Position numbers and translations under genes: made by a program. This document shows, piece after piece, positions 52,899 through 62,054 of a stretch of DNA of 64,000 bases. Position 1 is the first letter of the stretch, and each line of letters starts with the position of its first letter. The notes under the pieces are model-generated. The model did no database searches. It was given only the letters and a program-made list of their open reading frames with translations, and had not been told where the DNA came from. The stretch comes from Candidatus Accumulibacter contiguus (lineage in GTDB: Bacteria; Pseudomonadota; Gammaproteobacteria; Burkholderiales; Rhodocyclaceae). Location: contig NZ_SPMX01000022.1 in assembly GCF_012940005.1 (NCBI RefSeq), forward strand, positions 1-64,000, given 5' to 3'.

Positions 52899-55800
52899 AA
52901 AACGGATCGAAGATGCGCGGCAGGTGTTCGGCGGCAATTCCACAGCCGTTGTCGCTGACCGTCATGGTGATGCGTCCGTTGAGGGGCTGGCTCACCTCGA
53001 TCTCGAGGAGGCCTGCTTCGGCCTGCGCGAAGCCATGCTTGAGCGCGTTGGCTGCCAGGTTGGTGATGACTTGGCCCAAGGGGCCGGGGAAGCTGTCCAT
53101 GACGATGCCGTCCGGGATGTCGACCCGGAGGCGATGCGGGGTCTTCCTGTACTGCGGTTCCAGTGTGGCCACGATCTCGCCGATCGTCGCCGCGAGGTCG
53201 AACTGCCGGCGCTGCGCGCTGGTTTGGTCGACGGCGACCTGCTTGAAGTGTCCGATCAGGTCGTTCGCCTGCAGGAGGCTGCGCTCGAGCAGGCTGGTGG
53301 CCTGCATCGCAACGGCGAAGAAGTCCCGCAGCGCCGTGCGCGACAGGCTCGCGCCCTCCGTCAGTTGCGAGAACTTGCGGATCCTGTCCGACAGGGTGGT
53401 GGCCACCATCAGGCTGTTGCCCAGCGGTGTTCCCATCTCGTGCGCCACGCCGGCTACCAGCGAACCCAGCGAGGCCAGCTTCTCGCTGCGGATGAGTTCT
53501 TCCTGGGCGCGACGCAGGGTGTCCAGCGTTTCCCGCAACTGCGCGTTGGAGGTGGCGAGCTCTTCGGTGCGCAGCCTGACGCGCTCGTCGAGATCCTCGT
53601 TTGCACGCCGGAGGGACTCCTCGGCCTGCTTGCGGGCGGTGATCTCGAGGGCGGCCCCGACCGTGCGCAGTGGCTGACGCGAGCCGCCCTCGCCAGCGAA
53701 AGACGTCTGCCCCATCGCCAGCACCCAGCGGACGACAGCGGCGTGGCCAACGATCCGGTACTCGGATGCGTACTGGCCGTCGCCGCTCGGGTCGTGGGCG
53801 AGGCGAGTGGCCGCCAGCACCATCTCGCGGTCGTCGGGATGGACGAACTCGATGAACCCATCGACGGTCCGTGGCTCATCCGCTCCCCAGCCGAATATCG
53901 CGCCCATCTCGGGCGACCAGTAGATCGTGTCGGCCCGGTGATCGTGGTCGAAGATGCCGATCCCGGAGACGCGGATCGCCTGCCGCAGGCGGTCCTCGCT
54001 CTGGCGCACCGCTTCTTCGGCGCGCCTGCGCTCGGATACGTCGCGCACGAAGGCGAAGCCGTAGACCCGACCGCCGAAAGCGATGGATCGCGACGATGCT
54101 TCGACCGGGAAGATGCTGCCGTCCTTGCGCCGGTGCCGCGTGCCGTTGCCCAGCAAGCCGGCCAGTTCGGAGCCTTGCGCCGATTCGCGCCAGCCGGCTT
54201 CGCTGGTGTCCGGATCGACATCCCAGAGGTGCAGCCGCAACAGTTCTTCGCGCGTGTAGCCGAGCGAGCGGCACGCCTGATCGTTGGCATGGACGAAACC
54301 GCCGTCCCGGTCCAGCCAGAAGATGGCGTCCGACGCGTGCTCCACCGAGAGGCTGGTCAGCTCCAGCATCTCCTCCGACTGCTTGCGGGTGCTGATGTCG
54401 GCATGCGTGCCGAGCAGCCTGAGCGGCCGCCCTTGCCCGTCGCAGGCGACCACCCTGCCGACCGACTGAATCCATCGCCATTCGCCCGACCTGGTCTGCA
54501 GCCGGTACTCCAGCTGATATTCGGTGCGAGTGCCGGCGATGCACTCGTGCAATGTCCGCCCGGCGGCGTCGCGGTCGTCCGGGTGCACGCGCTCGAGCCA
54601 GCTCGCCGCATTCAATTCCAGTTCGCCGGCTGCGTAACCCAGCATGCCGGCATACTCGGCGCTGATCACCGCCTCGCCGGTGCCGAGGTCGAGGTCGTAG
54701 AAGCCGAGGTTCCCCGCGACCAGGGCGAGGCGCAGTCGCTCCTCGTTGTTCTTCAGCGCCGTTTCGGCGTCGCGACGTCTCCGGTTTTCGTGCACGGCCT
54801 CGGTGAGACTTGCGCAGTTGTTCAGGAAGGGAGCGAGCTGTGTCGCCAGTTGCTCGCCGTAGCCCCCCTTGCGGTTGGCGACACCGACCATTCCCACCAG
54901 CTCGTCGCCACGGAAGAAGGGCAGTCCCATGAATGCGTTCAGCGCGGGATGGCCGGGCGGACGGCCGTGTCGCCGCGGATCGTTGTCGGGATCGTTGGCG
55001 ATCACCGGCCTTGCGGTGGTCATCACGGCGCCGAAGAGCGTGTTCAGGTTGCGGAACTCCAGACCCTGTGGCGCATGCGTCGCGTAGAATGCCCGCGTTT
55101 CGTCGTTCCAGGCGATGTTGGTGATCGCCTGCGTGCGCAGGAAGGGCGAGCCGTCTTCGTTGCGGCATACCTCGCCGATGAAACCGTACTCGCTTTCGGT
55201 CATCTCCAGCAGTGAGGACAACATGCGCTCGAAGACCTCGCGGGTATCGGCGCCAGCGATGTACAGGGCCTGCGTCTGGCTGATGGCGTTGATCAGGGTG
55301 TTGGAGGTGCGCAAGGATCTCTCCGCGCCCTTGCGCCGGCGGATGCTGTTGATTAGCAGGAGCACGGCCAGGCTCAAGGCGAGGAGCACGGCCGCCGTCA
55401 CCCAGACGGTGCCGCGATACTGATCGTACAGCGTCGGCGGCTTGCCGACGACGACGCTTCCTTCGGGAAGTTCAGACTCGTCGATGCCGTGGCGCTGCAT
55501 TTGGCCATGGTTGAAGACGTAGGCGAGCGGCGCCTGTTGCACCGGAATGCTCCGCGCGTCCTCGCCCGCCAGGATGCGCAGCGCCATCCGTGCCGCGAGC
55601 CGACCGATGTCGGTGCCGTCCTCGACCTTGCCGCCGAGGGTCAGGCCGCCGCGAACGCGATGGCTGGTGATGTCGAACAGCGGCGCCGGCGACGCGGCGC
55701 TCACCCGGCCGATGACTTCCGCCGGACTGTGCCACTTGCCCGCAGCGTCATGGGCGGAGGCCAGGACGAAGACGATGTCCTCGGCCGACAGCGCGGCGGC

Positions 55801-56523
55801 GCTGGCGACGATTTCCTCGAGCTCGAGATCGTGCTTGATCCGGATCGGTATGTTCGTCTTCAGCGTGCCGAGGACCTCGCGCGCATGCTCCAAACCCGTG
55901 CCGGAATCGGCCCGGTTCGCGTACACCACGACTTGCGCGGCCTTCGGTCGCAGGTGCTGTGCCGCCTGCAGGGTCGACGGGATGTCGATCCGTTCGATCA
56001 CTCCCGTGATCGCGATCTCCGGCGGCAAAGCTGTCGCGTCGAAGGCCGCCGCATCGCTGAAAACGACCGGCGTGCCGGCGAACAGCGACGGCTGATTCCT
56101 GGCGAGGAAGGAAACGGCTGCGTCATCGGTGGCGATGATCAGGTCGAAGCGCTGCGAGCGGTAGCGGCGCCCGAGATGGTCTGCGAAGCCGCGCTCGTCG
56201 TAGGGGGCCGGCAGTCGCAGGACATCCATGTACTCCAGGAAGATCTCCGGACGCAGGCGGCTCTCCTCGAGTACCGACGTGATTCCTTCGACCTGGGCGT
56301 CGGTCCACGCGAAACCCAGGTGGTACGAGCTCAGTACGAGAACGGCCTGGCGATCGGGAGCAGCCTGGACGTCGTCGGTCGCGATCAGGAAGGTCGCCAG
56401 GATCGCTGCCCAGCCGAGCATCCGGATGCCGTTCAGGACGCGCATGCCGGCCACGCTGATCCGCGCCAGTTGGCGCGCGGCAAGCCGGACGCGGACCGCG
56501 GCTGCGCCCGCGTCAGGTTTCAT
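52705..56523 (-). CDS. multidomain membrane sensor histidine kinase
   Basis: The product is about 1272 aa from ATG 56523 (ATG 56445 also fits the membrane start). After an N-terminal membrane segment comes a periplasmic ABC-substrate-binding-like domain (VLVLSSYHLGFAWTDAQVEGI; VYANRADSGTGLEHAREVLG). A transmembrane helix follows (VWVTAAVLLALSLAVLLLI), then a GAF domain, at least three PAS domains (VHPDDRDAAG, GYTREELLRLHLWDVD, FVHPDDREMV), a coiled coil, and a HisKA with VAGVAHEMGTPLG. HATPase_c ends the protein (NAL, DNGCGIA, GGSGLGLHI). No response regulator is adjacent. It would detect a small ligand and phosphorylate an unknown regulator. Confidence 0.85.
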   Translation of the reverse strand: MKPDAGAAAVRVRLAARQLARISVAGMRVLNGIRMLGWAAILATFLIATDDVQAAPDRQAVLVLSSYHLGFAWTDAQVEGITSVLEESRLRPEIFLEYMDVLRLPAPYDERGFADHLGRRYRSQRFDLIIATDDAAVSFLARNQPSLFAGTPVVFSDAAAFDATALPPEIAITGVIERIDIPSTLQAAQHLRPKAAQVVVYANRADSGTGLEHAREVLGTLKTNIPIRIKHDLELEEIVASAAALSAEDIVFVLASAHDAAGKWHSPAEVIGRVSAASPAPLFDITSHRVRGGLTLGGKVEDGTDIGRLAARMALRILAGEDARSIPVQQAPLAYVFNHGQMQRHGIDESELPEGSVVVGKPPTLYDQYRGTVWVTAAVLLALSLAVLLLINSIRRRKGAERSLRTSNTLINAISQTQALYIAGADTREVFERMLSSLLEMTESEYGFIGEVCRNEDGSPFLRTQAITNIAWNDETRAFYATHAPQGLEFRNLNTLFGAVMTTARPVIANDPDNDPRRHGRPPGHPALNAFMGLPFFRGDELVGMVGVANRKGGYGEQLATQLAPFLNNCASLTEAVHENRRRRDAETALKNNEERLRLALVAGNLGFYDLDLGTGEAVISAEYAGMLGYAAGELELNAASWLERVHPDDRDAAGRTLHECIAGTRTEYQLEYRLQTRSGEWRWIQSVGRVVACDGQGRPLRLLGTHADISTRKQSEEMLELTSLSVEHASDAIFWLDRDGGFVHANDQACRSLGYTREELLRLHLWDVDPDTSEAGWRESAQGSELAGLLGNGTRHRRKDGSIFPVEASSRSIAFGGRVYGFAFVRDVSERRRAEEAVRQSEDRLRQAIRVSGIGIFDHDHRADTIYWSPEMGAIFGWGADEPRTVDGFIEFVHPDDREMVLAATRLAHDPSGDGQYASEYRIVGHAAVVRWVLAMGQTSFAGEGGSRQPLRTVGAALEITARKQAEESLRRANEDLDERVRLRTEELATSNAQLRETLDTLRRAQEELIRSEKLASLGSLVAGVAHEMGTPLGNSLMVATTLSDRIRKFSQLTEGASLSRTALRDFFAVAMQATSLLERSLLQANDLIGHFKQVAVDQTSAQRRQFDLAATIGEIVATLEPQYRKTPHRLRVDIPDGIVMDSFPGPLGQVITNLAANALKHGFAQAEAGLLEIEVSQPLNGRITMTVSDNGCGIAAEHLPRIFDPFFTTRLGQGGSGLGLHIVYSIATRVLGGRIEARSTPGTGTTFVLELPLQAPDAQPAAATWGTVPR

Positions 56524-56588
56524 GCGGTCCACCCGGGTCGTCCCGAGCCAATCCGCTTCCCGCCCGTGACCACCGAGCTTCGCGGCCG

Positions 56589-57713
56589 TCAAGCCTGCCC
56601 GCACTGCATCGCCTCGATCTGCTGCCGCAGATCAGCCGCCCGCCGCCGCCCGGCCTCGTCCCCGAGCACCGCACAGGCTTCGTCCACTTGCGCCAGCACC
56701 GCCAGCGCGGGCGCGAACGCCTGCCCCATTGCCAGGAACTGCGCAAGAAGCGGCCCGACGGCCGAGATCCCGTCGGGAATGCGCATCTGCGCGGCGATGT
56801 CGTAGGCCTGGCGGAGGCTCTCGAAAATGGCCAGGAAACCTTCCTCGGTCTGCTGCTCGTTCCTGTCCAGACGCAATGAAGCGATCTTGAAGTGCACCAC
56901 CGACTTCTCGCGCACATCGCCGAGCTTTTCATAGACCGGCAGCTCTTCTTCCCGCCGGATGCGCAGCGCCTCGTCGAGCTGCCCGCGCGCCTGCAGGATG
57001 TCGGCCTGACCCCCGCGCGCAATCGCGACTTCCCGCTCTGCACCTGCCGAACGGAAAAGCTCCACCGCCTCCGCAAAGCAGCCATTGGCGCCGTCGGGAT
57101 CACCGCTGGACTGGGCGGCCCTTGCTTCCCGCAGCAGCGCCGAGCCACGCTCGAAGGGCGAGGTGGCGCGGTTCTTGAGCCCCGCGACGCTCGCCATGCG
57201 CAACCCTGGGTCGCCGGCGCGGTCCGCCACATCATGGACGGCAGACCAGAAGTCGCGGGACGGAGCGTGGCCTTGCGCAGCGAGCGCCTGGCGCGCCGGC
57301 AGGACCAGTTGATCGAGGATGGCCTGGGCGCGGTCGCCCTGCTCGTGGCGATGGCGGGCGAGCACGGCGGTGGCGGCGTCGATCAGCCGGGCTGGCGCTG
57401 CCGACCCGGCCCGCTGGATCAGGCGCCAGGCCTCGGCGGCAAAGGCGACCGGCCAGCGGAAGGTGTCGCCGTCGATCCACGCGTCTGCGAGCGCCGGCAG
57501 CGCGGCGGCCGCCCATTGGCGGGCGTCGTCGTCCGCGATGGCATCGACCAGCGGGCGGGCGAGCGGGTTGACGGCGGCGTGCGCGATGTCGGCCAGTTGC
57601 CCATGGTCGTCGAGCAGGCCGAGGCCGAGCAGGCGCTGTGGAATCGGACGTCCTGGCGCGCACAGCGACGGGCGCGAGTTGCAACTGTGAGAGATAGGCA
57701 TGCGCCGACATGA
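56589..57713 (-). CDS. TPR-repeat protein, probably frameshifted near its start
   Basis: The main frame (56589-57701) has degenerate tetratricopeptide repeats, e.g. AAQSSGDPDGANGCFAEAVELF, ARGQLDEALRIRREEELPVYEKLGD and QTEEGFLAIFESLRQAYDIA. The upstream part (RLLGLGLLDDHGQ, AVNPLARPLVDAI) recalls the link to a larger sensor protein. The best start is ATG 57713, since AGGAGG lies nine bases upstream, but its frame (SAHAYLSQLQLAPVAV) differs from that of the repeats. A frameshift near codon 20 would join them. The TPR domain implies protein binding; function unknown. The gene is followed at once by the sensor kinase on the same strand. Confidence 0.5.
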   Translation of the reverse strand, partial: SCRRMPISHSCNSRPSLCAPGRPIPQRLLGLGLLDDHGQLADIAHAAVNPLARPLVDAIADDDARQWAAAALPALADAWIDGDTFRWPVAFAAEAWRLIQRAGSAAPARLIDAATAVLARHRHEQGDRAQAILDQLVLPARQALAAQGHAPSRDFWSAVHDVADRAGDPGLRMASVAGLKNRATSPFERGSALLREARAAQSSGDPDGANGCFAEAVELFRSAGAEREVAIARGGQADILQARGQLDEALRIRREEELPVYEKLGDVREKSVVHFKIASLRLDRNEQQTEEGFLAIFESLRQAYDIAAQMRIPDGISAVGPLLAQFLAMGQAFAPALAVLAQVDEACAVLGDEAGRRRAADLRQQIEAMQCGQA

Positions 57714-57926
57714 CTGAGGCCTCCTGAGTGTGATGGCGGGCCGCGCCGGCGAGGCGACGGCTGATGGCCGGCAAGCGGCCAGAGTCCGCGGTCTCGCGCA
57801 GGACTGGCAAGCCTCCCTGCTACGAATCCGATGCCGTCCATTCTAGCTGATGGCACACGACATCTGGCGCGTATCCGTGGTTTTCACCGTGCCCTGGCGG
57901 TCTCGATGGCTGGAGCATCGCTCCGG

Positions 57927-59360
57927 CTAGGATTCGCTGCGCGCGTCGCCCGACAATGGCAGGAACTCGCCGTCGCGCGATTGCTGCAGGCGGACTGCAG
58001 GGTTGTACTTGAGGCAGTTGGGTACGCAGTCGCACTCGAATGCGATTTTCATCAGCGCGATCTTGCCCTGGTTTTTCAGCTCGAAGATCCGCGGCACGAC
58101 TTTGTCGCGCAGCGATTCCGGGTCGATGGTGTTGACGTAGATCAGGGTACCGCCCTCGAACCCGGCGGGGTTGGAGACACGCCACTTGATCTGCACCCGC
58201 CACGGCATCGGCACATCGGCATCGGGCGGTTTGTAGTGCCATTCCTCGTTGCACGGGATGCCCGGCCCCATCGCGGCGTGGCAGGCGTGCACCAGATCCG
58301 AGACGGCGCGCAACTCATCGACCGAATGGTTCCACGGCTGGCTGCGCTCGCTCTTCGAATAGACCTCGAGCGTCGGAAACCGATGCCCGAAGCCGGCGAA
58401 GGCGATCGCATGGTCGTTCTCGGCGAACACCAGATTGCGGTAGGCCGCGTAATTGACCGCCTCCTCGTTGTAAATGTTCGGGTTGGCCCGCACCAGGCGG
58501 ATCTCCATGTCATTGGAGACCCCGCGCTCGTCGATGGCGACCAGTTGTTTGTGCAGATGATCGAACGATGCGCCGGCCGGTTTCAGCCAGTTCTGGAACA
58601 CGGCCACGTAGCGCACGTAGCGGTTGGACAGGTAGATTTCGCGCAGCGCCTCGATGGTGAAGCGAAAGTACTGGTAGTGCTCCTCGGGCGTCATCGAGCC
58701 GGAACCGGCGAGCTGATTGGCATGGGTTGCGCCGTCGATGAAATGGCGGTTGGCGATGATGAGTTCATGGCCGCCGCCGAAGAACGCGTTGGCCATCGCG
58801 ATCTTCTCCTCGATCGGTGTGGCGCGGACCGTCGCCTCGTCGGCCCCGCAAAGCCGCATCCGCGTGTTGACGATGTCGAGCACATGGCGCCAGCCGCGCT
58901 CGCTCGCGAGGTAGTTGTCCTTGCGCGACTGCAGCGAGACCGGCAGCGTGTAGTCGTAATTCTTTTGCCAGTAATCGCAGGAAACGATCTCGAACAGATT
59001 CGGCACCCGCCGGAATGCCCAATCGGTATTCACGGTCTCTTCGGCCGACAGCCCCTTGATCGTTTCCCAGCCGGTGGCAGTGCGTACGAGACGGGCTTTC
59101 TCCGGCGGCGTCTCGAACAGCCGGCTTTCGCAGAAGGTGCAGTGCTTGCCGTGCCTGGCGGGATCGAGCGGTGCGCCGGCATGGTTGTCTTCACCGAGCG
59201 GGCGATGGCCGCGACCCGGCACCGTCCAGACCTCGGTACCGGTAAACGGGTTGAACTGCTTGATCGTGCCATCGCGCATGCGGATCAAATAGTCGGCGAC
59301 CGGCATCATGTCATGCGTTATCGGAGCGTGAGTTCGAGGTTCAGGGAAGATCGACATCAT
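57927..59360 (-). CDS. DUF4921 protein, GalT/HIT-like
   Basis: The product is about 477 aa from ATG 59360 (TTG 59381 would add seven residues). HCTFCESRLFETPPEKAR near residue 85 is a zinc- or metal-site-like CxxC motif, and ASFDHLHKQLVA near residue 275 is a HxHxQ-type histidine triad as in galactose-1-phosphate uridylyltransferase. Length and end (FECDCVPNCLKYNPAVRLQQ) match DUF4921. It is probably a nucleotidyl transferase or hydrolase of unknown substrate. It follows the Hsp70-like gene on the same strand by about 20 bases, so the two may be an operon with DUF2760. Confidence 0.75.
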   Translation of the reverse strand: MMSIFPEPRTHAPITHDMMPVADYLIRMRDGTIKQFNPFTGTEVWTVPGRGHRPLGEDNHAGAPLDPARHGKHCTFCESRLFETPPEKARLVRTATGWETIKGLSAEETVNTDWAFRRVPNLFEIVSCDYWQKNYDYTLPVSLQSRKDNYLASERGWRHVLDIVNTRMRLCGADEATVRATPIEEKIAMANAFFGGGHELIIANRHFIDGATHANQLAGSGSMTPEEHYQYFRFTIEALREIYLSNRYVRYVAVFQNWLKPAGASFDHLHKQLVAIDERGVSNDMEIRLVRANPNIYNEEAVNYAAYRNLVFAENDHAIAFAGFGHRFPTLEVYSKSERSQPWNHSVDELRAVSDLVHACHAAMGPGIPCNEEWHYKPPDADVPMPWRVQIKWRVSNPAGFEGGTLIYVNTIDPESLRDKVVPRIFELKNQGKIALMKIAFECDCVPNCLKYNPAVRLQQSRDGEFLPLSGDARSES

Positions 59361-59381
59361 ACTAATTGACGGGTGACGCAA

Positions 59382-61229
59382 TCAGTCGCTGGCTCCAGCG
59401 CGCACGTCGAACTCGACTTTCCAGTGCTGCGGACCATCGTGCGGCAGGGCTTCGAGTTCGAGCGTGCCGGCTTCGGTGATGCGCGCATGCAGCCTGACGC
59501 GCACCACCTCGCCAGCGGCACGGCCTTCGCTGGGCAGGGTGGTCTGGATCTCGTCGAGTTCCTGCAGTTCTTCGGGTTCCCAATCGTCGAGCAGGGTGCC
59601 CACCTGGTCCTGACGGCGGACCGACGAGCCGAAGAAGCGAAAGCGCACCTGCTCGCCGACGACCAGGCCGAATTCCAGCTCCGACAAGGCGGCTTCGCTG
59701 CCTTCTTCCATGCCGAACGGTGCCAGGCACAGCGCCTGCACCGGTGGCTGCAGGCCGGGTACCGCGGGCATCACCGATTCGACCGCGACATAGTACGCCT
59801 GCGCCGTGCCGCCACGGATACGCACGCCCTGGCCGCGCCGGACGTAGCCGTAATAGGCGGCACCGCGCGCGACGGCGAGGTCGAGGTCGGCGCCTTCGAG
59901 CAGGCGTGCGGCCGGGGCGGCCTCGGCGGTGAGCCAGGAATTGACCGTCGTCAGGGTGCGCTCGGCGAGCAGTTCGGACTTGAAGACGCCGCCGTTGAAG
60001 AGCACGGCGGTCGGATGCAGAAAGGTCGCGTCTTCGGGCAACTCGCCGGTGAAACCCTCGAGATCGGCGGTCGCGGCGACCTGGCGGGCGAGAAAAGCGG
60101 CCAGGTGACGGGTGATGGCAGCATCCTGCGCGTAGGGCAGGCCGAGCTGCGTCAGGCCGCCGCGTCCACGGCCCTGCGGGCGATCGGCGATCTTTGCTGG
60201 CGGGAAGAAACCTTCGAGCAGCGTTGCGGTGAGTTCTGCACGCGTCAGTTCGCTGCGGATCGATCCGCCGATCAGCTTGGCGCCGCGGCTGGCGATCACC
60301 AGCGGCACGGCAGCGAGATCGGGATCGCTGAGCAGCGTTTCCTTGGCACCCCGGCAGGCGTGCGTCAGCGCCCGCAGTTGCCAGGCGTCGAGCTTGCTGC
60401 CCTGCGCGGCCAGCTTGCCGGCGACGGCATAGGCCAGCGCCAGGTCCATGTTGTCACCGCCGAGCAGAATGTGCTCGCCGACGGCGACACGATGCAGTTC
60501 GAGGTTGCCTTCCCGTTCGAGCACGGCGATCAGCGAAAAGTCGCTGGTGCCGCCGCCGACATCGACGACCAGGATGATGTCGCCGGGCCGTACCTGTTTG
60601 CGCCAGCCGCCGGCGCTCTGCTGAATCCAGCTATAGAGCGCCGCTTGCGGTTCTTCGAGCAGGGTCATGCGCTCGCAGCCGGCGGCACGCGCCGCTTCGG
60701 CAGTCAGTTCGCGGGCCGCCGGGTCGAAAGAGGCGGGAATCGTGACGACGATCTCCTGCTCGACGAAAGGGGCCTCCGGCTGCGCATCATCCCAGGCGGC
60801 GCGCAGGTGTCCGAGATAGCGCAGCGAGGCTTCGAGCGGCGACAGGCGCGCCACTTCCGGCGGTGCGTCGTTGGGCAGGATTGCCGCGCGCCGGTCGACG
60901 CCGGCGTGGCAGAGCCAGCTCTTGGCGCTCGACACCAGGCGGATCGGCGTTGCCGCACCGCGGCTGCGCGCCATTTCCCCGGTCGCATAGTCCAGTTCAT
61001 CGGTCCACGGCAGGTCCAGATCGCCGTCGGCGAGCTCGCTCGGGTGCGGCAGGTAAATGAATGACGGCAGCAGGCCGAGCGCCTCGATTGAACCGGGTGC
61101 GGTCAACTGCGGCACCTGCAGCACCTCCTGCACGACCTGCTCGCCATCGCAGGCGCCGATATCGACGTAGGAGAGAGCGCAATGCGTGGTGCCCAGATCG
61201 ATTCCGATCGAAAATTTTGGCTCGCTCAT
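59382..61229 (-). CDS. Hsp70-family protein (DnaK-like, non-canonical)
   Basis: The product is 615 aa. IGIDLGTTHCALSYV is the phosphate-1 loop, VVDVGGGTSDFSLIAV the phosphate-2 loop, and LEEPQAALYSW the adenosine/phosphate region. The C-terminal half lacks the typical substrate-binding domain of DnaK. It belongs to the Hsp70-like group that is regularly encoded next to DUF2760 proteins. Being ATP-binding and chaperone-like, it probably works with the DUF2760 protein; the client is unknown. The start overlaps the DUF2760 stop by ATGA. Confidence 0.85.
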   Translation of the reverse strand: MSEPKFSIGIDLGTTHCALSYVDIGACDGEQVVQEVLQVPQLTAPGSIEALGLLPSFIYLPHPSELADGDLDLPWTDELDYATGEMARSRGAATPIRLVSSAKSWLCHAGVDRRAAILPNDAPPEVARLSPLEASLRYLGHLRAAWDDAQPEAPFVEQEIVVTIPASFDPAARELTAEAARAAGCERMTLLEEPQAALYSWIQQSAGGWRKQVRPGDIILVVDVGGGTSDFSLIAVLEREGNLELHRVAVGEHILLGGDNMDLALAYAVAGKLAAQGSKLDAWQLRALTHACRGAKETLLSDPDLAAVPLVIASRGAKLIGGSIRSELTRAELTATLLEGFFPPAKIADRPQGRGRGGLTQLGLPYAQDAAITRHLAAFLARQVAATADLEGFTGELPEDATFLHPTAVLFNGGVFKSELLAERTLTTVNSWLTAEAAPAARLLEGADLDLAVARGAAYYGYVRRGQGVRIRGGTAQAYYVAVESVMPAVPGLQPPVQALCLAPFGMEEGSEAALSELEFGLVVGEQVRFRFFGSSVRRQDQVGTLLDDWEPEELQELDEIQTTLPSEGRAAGEVVRVRLHARITEAGTLELEALPHDGPQHWKVEFDVRAGASD

Positions 61230-61786
61230 AGTTCCACCTCTGCGGGGGCAACGATGTTCAGTTGATGACTGCCGCTCAACTTGGGCAGGCGGGTTTCGAC
61301 CACCCGCCAGCCGCGGTGAGTGATGCTGCCGTGGAAGGGGGGTTGGCCGACGACATTGCCGGTGACGCGAATCGCCGCTGCGTCGAAGCCTGCCGGCAGC
61401 GTGATCCGGCTGCCTTCGGCTTCATCGCGGACCGGGCGGATCGTGAAGTTGTCGTGCAGCACCTTGCGACAGCCTTCATGCACGACGCGTACCGCAGCGC
61501 CGATGTCGGCGTCGGCATAGGCGGCGACATCCTCCTGAATGAAGTCGATGAAGCGCGCCTCGCGCTGCAGCAGGCCAAGGAGTTGCAGTGCGCCGTCGGG
61601 AGCGGCTTCCCGGAGCGGCACGACGACCGGTTTGGGTGCCGGCGCCGCTGCCGAAGGTTCGGCGCGCTGTTCTCCGAAGCGCAGCGCCTGCACGCGCGCG
61701 GCAAACTGGCCATCGGAAAGGATCGAGAAGAAGGTGCCAAAGGCGAGGGAGATCCTGCTCAACAGGGAAGGATTGGCTGGTTTCAT
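61226..61786 (-). CDS. DUF2760 protein
   Basis: The product is 186 aa. LSRISLAFGTFFSILSDGQFAARV is a hydrophobic N-terminal helix, followed by an Ala/Pro linker, then DGALQLLGLLQREARFIDFIQEDV and VHEGCRKVL, the DUF2760 core. Such proteins are almost always adjacent to an Hsp70-like gene, as here with a four-base overlap, and may be a membrane-anchored or J-like partner. Function unknown. It is transcribed toward Hsp70 and the DUF4921 gene. Confidence 0.85.
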   Translation of the reverse strand: MKPANPSLLSRISLAFGTFFSILSDGQFAARVQALRFGEQRAEPSAAAPAPKPVVVPLREAAPDGALQLLGLLQREARFIDFIQEDVAAYADADIGAAVRVVHEGCRKVLHDNFTIRPVRDEAEGSRITLPAGFDAAAIRVTGNVVGQPPFHGSITHRGWRVVETRLPKLSGSHQLNIVAPAEVEL

Positions 61787-62054
61787 GAAATGGTCCTGGT
61801 GTCTGCCGCAGCAGCTCGGTAAGGGGCTTCAAGACTCCGCCGCAGCCCGCAGGCAAGCGTCGCGCCGGGTCTTCTGCGAAGAGGGGCGATCGCTCTGGTT
61901 TGCGCATGCTGGCCGTGGCCGGGGTGTGAGACAACGCCAGTCGAGGGATGCCGCACGGCTGGAAGCCGAGCTGTGGCAGACCCTCCCGGTGTGCCTGTTG
62001 CAGTGCAATATATACGATTTTTCGGTTTTCGGGTAGCGCCGGCCAGTCGCAGTG
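61787..62054. other. intergenic region between DUF2760 and cobJ
   Basis: About 270 bp. TTGCA-G-TGCAA at 61997-62007 and a TATATA nearby (62010-62015) could be a promoter with a palindromic operator. I looked for a cobalamin riboswitch and do not see a B12 box on either strand. No gene is convincing here. Confidence 0.35.

Noticed and set aside
61787-62054. Cobalamin riboswitch near cobJ
   Set aside because: No B12 box or conserved core could be found on either strand, and the region lies downstream of cobJ, not upstream of it.
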